A stretch of 8,764 nt of DNA from assembly GCA_046304235.1 (NCBI GenBank), contig JBKCEW010000183.1, positions 1-8,764 of the forward strand, written 5' to 3'. The translations under genes were made by a program, and so were the position numbers. This document shows positions 4,800 through 8,764 of this stretch, piece by piece (position 1 is the stretch's first letter; every line of letters starts with the position of its first letter). The notes below the pieces were generated by a model. It did no database searches. It saw nothing but the letters and a program-made list of their open reading frames with translations, and had not been told where the DNA came from. The DNA comes from CANHVK01 sp046304235 (lineage in GTDB: Bacteria; Bacteroidota; Bacteroidia; Flavobacteriales_D; Crocinitomicaceae).

Positions 4800-6437
4800 A
4801 TGATTTCGGTAGATGCAATCGGTGTTGAATTCAGCGGAAAAACCTTATTTAGTAATGTTTCTTTTGTAATAAATGAAAATGATAAGATAGCCTTGATGGG
4901 TAAAAATGGAGCAGGGAAGTCTACATTACTCAAAATTTTAGCAGGAATTAATAAACCTTCTCAAGGTCAAGTCTCTGCGCCGAAAGAATATCGAATTGCC
5001 TATTTACCACAACATTTGTTAACGGAAGACAATGCAACCGTTTTTGAAGAGACAAGTAAAGCCTTTAATACCATCTTTGCGATGCGTGATGAAATTGAAG
5101 CGCTCAATAAAGAATTAGAAACAAGAACTGATTATGAATCAGATGATTATTATAAAATCATTGAACGTGTATCAGAATTGAGTGAACTTTATTATTCTAT
5201 TGAAGATACCAATTACGAAGCAGAAGTTGAAAAAGTACTCAAAGGAATGGGGTTTTTACGTTCTGATTTCAATAGACCTACTTCTGAATTCAGTGGTGGA
5301 TGGCGTATGCGTATCGAATTAGGCAAGATTTTATTACAAAAACCTGATTTGATTTTATTGGATGAGCCAACGAACCATATGGATATAGAATCGATTCAAT
5401 GGTTAGAAGATTTCTTAGTGAATCAAGCGAAAGCAGTAGTAGTTATTTCTCACGATAAAGCGTTTGTAAACAATATTACTACAAGAACCATTGAGGTTAC
5501 GATGGGTAGAATTTACGATTACAAAACAAATTATTCTCAATATTTAGAGTTACGCAAAGAACGCCGTGAACAACAACAAAAACAATACGACGAACAACAG
5601 AAATTTATTCAAGAACAAACCGAATTTATCGAACGTTTTAAAGGAACCTATTCTAAAACATTACAAGTGCAGTCTCGTGTGAAAATGTTGGAGAAATTGG
5701 ATATTATTGAAGTAGATGAAGTAGATACTTCTGCGATTAAATTAAAATTTCCTCCAGCCCCACGTTCAGGAAATTACCCTGTAATTGTGCGTGAATTATC
5801 TAAATCTTATGATGATCATGTAGTATTTAACAATGCTGAAATCACGATTGAAAGAGGGCAGAAGTTAGCCTTTGTTGGTCGTAATGGTGAAGGTAAATCT
5901 ACGATGATCAAAGCGATTATGAATGAAATCAAATTTGAAGGTTCTCTTGAATTGGGACATAACATACAAATTGGTTATTTTGCTCAAAATCAAGCATCTT
6001 TATTGGATGAAAACTTAACAATCTACGAAACAATCGATCAAGCTGCAGAGGGAGACGTTCGCTTAAAAATCAGAGATTTACTAGGTGCGTTTATGTTTGG
6101 AGGGGAAGAAAGTACGAAAAAAGTGAAAGTGCTTTCTGGTGGTGAAAAAACACGATTAGCTATTTTGAAATTATTACTTCAACCTGCTAATTTGTTAATT
6201 CTAGATGAGCCTACGAATCACTTAGATATGAAAACAAAAGACATCATCAAAGATGCTTTAAAAGAATTTGACGGTACTTTGATTTTAGTTTCTCACGACC
6301 GTGATTTCTTGGATGGATTAGTTACTAAAGTGTTTGAATTCGGAAATAAACGAGTAAAAGAACACTTTGAAGACATCAATGGTTTCCTAGCTATGAAAAA
6401 AATGGAAAACTTAAGAGAAATCGAAAGAAAAGGGTAA
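4800..6437 (+). CDS. ABC-F family ATPase (ribosome-associated translation factor type)
   Basis: 545 residues with two ABC ATPase domains and no membrane segment, so it is not a transporter. ABC-F proteins bind the ribosomal E site and modulate translation. In domain 1, Walker A is GKNGAGKST (34-42), the signature is FSGGW (164-168), Walker B is LILLDEP (184-190, catalytic E189) and the switch histidine is H218. In domain 2, Walker A is GRNGEGKST (360-368), the signature is LSGGE (445-449), Walker B is LLILDEP (465-471, E470) and the switch is H499. Both active sites are intact. The interdomain linker, about residues 248-320, is highly charged and ends in QVQSRVKMLEKL...FPPAPRSG, typical of this family. 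There is no long C-terminal coiled coil as in Uup, and the length is close to YbiT (about 530 residues). Known resistance ABC-F proteins differ mainly in the linker, so resistance cannot be excluded by reading, but a housekeeping role is more likely. Confidence 0.95.
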   Translation: MISVDAIGVEFSGKTLFSNVSFVINENDKIALMGKNGAGKSTLLKILAGINKPSQGQVSAPKEYRIAYLPQHLLTEDNATVFEETSKAFNTIFAMRDEIEALNKELETRTDYESDDYYKIIERVSELSELYYSIEDTNYEAEVEKVLKGMGFLRSDFNRPTSEFSGGWRMRIELGKILLQKPDLILLDEPTNHMDIESIQWLEDFLVNQAKAVVVISHDKAFVNNITTRTIEVTMGRIYDYKTNYSQYLELRKERREQQQKQYDEQQKFIQEQTEFIERFKGTYSKTLQVQSRVKMLEKLDIIEVDEVDTSAIKLKFPPAPRSGNYPVIVRELSKSYDDHVVFNNAEITIERGQKLAFVGRNGEGKSTMIKAIMNEIKFEGSLELGHNIQIGYFAQNQASLLDENLTIYETIDQAAEGDVRLKIRDLLGAFMFGGEESTKKVKVLSGGEKTRLAILKLLLQPANLLILDEPTNHLDMKTKDIIKDALKEFDGTLILVSHDRDFLDGLVTKVFEFGNKRVKEHFEDINGFLAMKKMENLREIERKG

Positions 6438-6447
6438 AAAAAAGTGG

Positions 6448-6542
6448 TTTTTTTATTTCCCCCTTTGAAGGGGGATCAAGAGGGATGACGATTTGGTAAT
6501 TTTGTCACCTCCCTTAATCCCTCCTCAAGGAGGGAAAAAAAT
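6448..6542. repeat. Imperfect inverted repeat of about 95 bp, MITE- or REP-like
   Basis: The left arm (6448-6489) begins with a T-run, then CCCCC-TTTGAA-GGGGG and ends in gggatgac. The right arm (6504-6542) is its approximate reverse complement, gtcacctccctt through CCCTCC-TCAA-GGAGGG to an A-run. A 14-base spacer separates the arms. Each arm also folds on itself (6459-6474 and 6519-6534). It fills most of the gap between the convergent ABC-F and FKBP genes. The T-runs lie outside the hairpins on the wrong side for a standard intrinsic terminator in either direction, so it is better described as a dispersed repeat that may also act as a transcription barrier. The G/C-rich arms contrast with the AT-rich surroundings. 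Confidence 0.75.
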
Positions 6543-6570
6543 TTCAATCCCGAATTAATAAGGTAAGATT

Positions 6571-7506
6571 TTATTTCACCAATGTTCCAGATTTCCCGTG
6601 ATTGATTAACTCAATGTAAAAAATCAACGATTGAAAAGGAGGGATGTCATAACGACGTGTTTGCGGATTATACATACCTTGCTCACCATATCCCATTTGA
6701 TAAGGAACATAAAGTTTGTAAGTTCCTCCTTTTTTCATTAAAGGCATACCTTCTTGCCAACCAGGTATTACTGATTTTAAAGAAAAAGGATTTAAAGGTT
6801 GTTTATATACTTCTACCATATCGAACGAACTTTGAAGCGTATCACCTGTTGCACTCATTAAAATATAATGCGCTAATACATCATCTCCAGCTTGTGGGTT
6901 GGTTCCTGTTCCCTCTTTGATAGTTTCTACAACAACTCCATTTTTAGAGATTTTAACTCCCTTTTTAGTTTTGGCTTCTTCAATCATATTCAATCCGTTG
7001 ATCTTATACATATCAAACATGAAATTTTGAATCATCATAGATTGCTCATCACGCTTGATTAAAGTGTCACGTTTTTGAATAGCATGTTTAAACCCAATTT
7101 GAACTAATTTCAAATCTAATTTATCTAAACCATTGTTCTTTTTCCAAGAAGTATTAAAGATCATTCCAGAAAGTTTACCAATACATTCAGACCCTTGATC
7201 TGCATATTTAGCATCAAACCCTTTTCTAGTTGGACCATATAACTTCATTAAATTGTTTTTACAAGTCTCATCAAAAGCTTTATCATTTTTCAAACCGTCA
7301 GCAAAACCAACAATAATTTTATCTAAATTATATTTATTGTAATTTGGATCACCTGATTCCGAAATAGCACGTGCATGATCAGCACCTAAAGCATATGAAA
7401 TTTTATCCTTAAAACTTTTAAGATTAATATCTTCCGAATCAGAGTTTTCATTAGAACAAGAAACTAAAATAGTCGAAGCAATTAAGTAGTAGAAAAATCT
7501 TTTCAT
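6571..7506 (-). CDS. FKBP-type peptidyl-prolyl isomerase lipoprotein
   Basis: 311 residues. The N-terminus MKRFFYYLIASTILVSC is a lipoprotein signal with a lipobox ending at C17. The acidic stretch SNENSDSED after it resembles Bacteroidota lipoprotein export signals, so surface exposure is possible but unproved. Residues 33-180 are an FKBP N-terminal dimerisation-like helical region, longer than in FkpA-type proteins. Residues 185-303 are the FKBP domain. Active-site counterparts seen are Y214, F228, D229, V246-I247, W250 and Y273. The arginine of the canonical pocket has no clear counterpart, since the segment reads MVEVYKQPLNPF. It should act as a folding catalyst or chaperone in the periplasm or outer membrane. 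Its ATG overlaps the stop codon of the preceding FKBP gene by one base (TAATG at 7506), implying translational coupling. Confidence 0.92.
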   Translation of the reverse strand: MKRFFYYLIASTILVSCSNENSDSEDINLKSFKDKISYALGADHARAISESGDPNYNKYNLDKIIVGFADGLKNDKAFDETCKNNLMKLYGPTRKGFDAKYADQGSECIGKLSGMIFNTSWKKNNGLDKLDLKLVQIGFKHAIQKRDTLIKRDEQSMMIQNFMFDMYKINGLNMIEEAKTKKGVKISKNGVVVETIKEGTGTNPQAGDDVLAHYILMSATGDTLQSSFDMVEVYKQPLNPFSLKSVIPGWQEGMPLMKKGGTYKLYVPYQMGYGEQGMYNPQTRRYDIPPFQSLIFYIELINHGKSGTLVK

Positions 7507-8108
7507 TAGTTTTTCACTTGTAATAATTCAACATCAAAGATTAATGCCATATACGGTTCAATTGCACCACCTGGGTGTGGATGAGCCCCATAGGCTAAAT
7601 CTTGAGGAATGTATAAACGGAATTTAGAACCTTCTTTCATCAATTGTAATGCTTCCGTCCATCCTTTGATTACTTGATTTACACCAAACGAAGCGGGAGT
7701 TCCACGTTGTACTGAGCTATCAAACACAGTTCCATCGATTAATGTTCCGTGATAATGAACTTCTACAACATCTGTCGCACTTGGTGATTTACCATTTCCT
7801 TCAGTAATAACTTCATATTGTAAACCAGATGCAGTTGTGAAGATTCCTTCTTTAGCTTTATTTACTTCTAAAAATTGACTTCCAATCTCTTTATTTTGAG
7901 CAAATTGCTTTTCACTTTGTTCTTGTAAATAAACTTGAATTATATTTTGAGCTTGTTCCATTGTGAAACGAGTATTAGAAGAACCAAAAGCATCTTTAAT
8001 TGCTTCTGAAATAACTTCTGAATTCAAATCATTTAAATTTTGTTGTTTTAAACTTTCTGCGATACTCATTCCTACGCAGTAACTTACATCGTTTAATTCT
8101 ATAGACAT
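7506..8108 (-). CDS. FKBP-type peptidyl-prolyl cis-trans isomerase (FklB-like)
   Basis: 200 residues, close to E. coli FklB (206). There is no signal peptide, so it is probably cytoplasmic. Residues 1-85 are a helical FKBP N-terminal dimerisation region (YCVGMSIAESLKQQ and a Q-rich helix). Residues 93-197 are the FKBP domain with a full set of pocket residues: Y119 in VHYHG, F129-D130, R135, F141, V146-I147, W150 in IKGWTEALQLM, Y173 in LAYG and F191. It therefore should be an active proline isomerase, unlike the more diverged downstream lipoprotein paralogue. It starts 39 bases after the methyltransferase gene and overlaps the next gene by one base. A TAAATTCG element in the 39-base gap is a one-mismatch -7 match, so an internal promoter is possible. 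Confidence 0.93.
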   Translation of the reverse strand: MSIELNDVSYCVGMSIAESLKQQNLNDLNSEVISEAIKDAFGSSNTRFTMEQAQNIIQVYLQEQSEKQFAQNKEIGSQFLEVNKAKEGIFTTASGLQYEVITEGNGKSPSATDVVEVHYHGTLIDGTVFDSSVQRGTPASFGVNQVIKGWTEALQLMKEGSKFRLYIPQDLAYGAHPHPGGAIEPYMALIFDVELLQVKN

Positions 8109-8147
8109 ACCAATAATTTTTCAGCGAATTTACGAAAATAAATCTGT

Positions 8148-8705
8148 CTAGTTTTTACAAACGTATATAAAAGCAGGTGGTATATTGAATTGTGTAAAAT
8201 CCATTATAACGTTTGAAAACATTTTATGAAACAAACGTTTTTGGTTAAAAGAATATTGAAACTGTATAAAAGTACCTTTTTCACCTATAAGTGCTCTAAA
8301 TGAATGGAGTAGAGTAACAATTTTCTTTCCTTTAAAATTTGATAGTGGAATGGAGGAAATTAAATAATCAACTTCTAAATAACCTTTATGTATTAAATAT
8401 TCTTTTAAATCTTCTGCGCTTCCGTTAATTAAAACAAAACGAGAATCATTCATTTCATTTTTAAGCTTATGGTAAAATTTTTCATTTAATTCAAAAGCGA
8501 TGAAAATAGCATCTTTATTAAGCTTTTTAATGATTTTCTTTGTAAATGAACCAGTACCTGGACCAACTTCCACAATAAGTTTTGCTTTTGAGAAATCTAT
8601 ATGCTTCACAATTTTTGAAGCTAAAATGGGGGTGCTAGGAAAAAAAGAGCCCACTGTTTGAGCTCCTTTAAAAAATTGATACATAAATGAGATAATGGTT
8701 TTCAT
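8148..8705 (-). CDS. Class I SAM-dependent methyltransferase, phospholipid N-methyltransferase-like
   Basis: 185 residues. SAM-binding motif I is VEVGPGTGSFT (45-55), motif II ends at acidic E72 in FIAFELN, and GSAEDL (95-100) fits motif III. Before motif I, GSFFPSTPILASKIVKHI (19-36) matches the pattern G-x-x-x-P-S-(S/T)-x-x-L-A seen in PmtA-type phospholipid N-methyltransferases. ISSIPLSNF (116-124) takes the place of their SGLPxxxF motif. The KsgA adenine dimethyltransferase family shares the fold, but KsgA is longer (about 260 residues) with a C-terminal helical domain and an N-(I/L)-P-Y motif, both missing here. The substrate is inferred: a lipid head group such as phosphatidylethanolamine, or another small amphipathic acceptor. 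It lies 18 bases after the stop of the partial gene at the right edge and upstream of the FKBP genes, suggesting an operon. Confidence 0.8.
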   Translation of the reverse strand: MKTIISFMYQFFKGAQTVGSFFPSTPILASKIVKHIDFSKAKLIVEVGPGTGSFTKKIIKKLNKDAIFIAFELNEKFYHKLKNEMNDSRFVLINGSAEDLKEYLIHKGYLEVDYLISSIPLSNFKGKKIVTLLHSFRALIGEKGTFIQFQYSFNQKRLFHKMFSNVIMDFTQFNIPPAFIYVCKN

Positions 8706-8723
8706 CTCATAAATTAGTTTAAA

Positions 8724-8764
8724 TTAACGTAATTGCATTTTTCCATTATTGTAAACACCGTAAA
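8724..8764 (-). CDS. C-terminal end of an unidentified gene (partial)
   Basis: On the minus strand one frame from the window edge reads YGVYNNGKMQLR followed by TAA (plus 8724-8726). The composition looks like a real protein C-terminus and suits the compact minus-strand gene order. The other two frames give a stop after five codons, or a less protein-like FTVFTIMEKCNYVNLN. Twelve codons are too few to assign a family. If real, it is the gene before the methyltransferase in the same operon. Confidence 0.4.
   Translation of the reverse strand, partial: YGVYNNGKMQLR

Noticed and set aside
4800..6437. Antibiotic-resistance ABC-F protein
   Set aside because: Motifs alone cannot distinguish resistance from housekeeping members, and the context (clpS, tRNA-Arg, FKBP genes) is housekeeping.
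6448..6542. Standard intrinsic terminator for the ABC-F or FKBP genes
   Set aside because: In both directions the hairpins are preceded by T and followed by A, opposite to the required order.
6657..6920. Plus-strand reading frame of 87 codons
   Set aside because: It is antisense to the well-supported FKBP lipoprotein and shows no family features; the antisense frames within rmuC (460-810, 558-770, 1027-1239) are rejected for the same reason.
1..8764. CRISPR array, complete insertion sequence, riboswitch or replication origin
   Set aside because: I saw no regularly spaced repeats, transposase gene, recognisable aptamer core or origin-like repeat cluster on either strand.

Overview
The window is AT-rich DNA from a member of the Bacteroidota, most likely class Flavobacteriia. 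The evidence is three close matches to the Bacteroidota -7 promoter element TAnnTTTG (4317-4324 minus, 3532-3539 plus, 4769-4776 plus), start codons without clear Shine-Dalgarno sequences, and the protein repertoire. That repertoire includes a short ClpS, paired FKBP isomerases of which one is a lipoprotein, and a conserved unknown protein of a type I associate with this phylum. I cannot name a genus.

Left edge (1-175). The 3' half of a tRNA gene with a CAT anticodon starts abruptly in the anticodon loop and is followed by a good intrinsic terminator. The sequence to its left is not a tRNA 5' half; it is AT-rich and holds short direct and inverted repeats. This is what the far end of an integrated element looks like when a tyrosine integrase has used a tRNA gene as its attachment site. 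The element itself would lie to the left, outside the window.

Plus-strand block (224-4140). rmuC, a membrane-anchored coiled-coil protein with a nuclease-like fold, comes first. Three accessory-looking genes follow: a von Willebrand factor A (vWA) domain protein with a complete metal-binding MIDAS, a 380-residue protein with a four-cysteine zinc-knuckle-like motif and a possible winged-helix C-terminus, and a 191-residue protein I do not recognise, which has its own promoter. The vWA/four-cysteine/191-residue trio is the best candidate for an uncharacterised system, but no catalytic domain typical of defence or stress systems can be read in it.

Centre (4197-4700). A complete tRNA-Arg(ACG), with a near-ideal promoter and a perfect 10-bp terminator hairpin, and the Clp adaptor clpS are both on the minus strand. 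An ABC-F translation-factor ATPase (4800-6437) is divergent from clpS and is followed by an imperfect inverted repeat of about 95 bp between convergent genes.

Right block (6571-8764, minus strand). The gene order in the direction of transcription is the end of an unidentified gene at the window edge, a class I methyltransferase resembling phospholipid N-methyltransferases, a cytoplasmic FKBP isomerase, and an FKBP lipoprotein whose start codon overlaps the previous stop. This is probably one operon for envelope or protein-folding housekeeping. No stretch of 300 bases lacks a gene.
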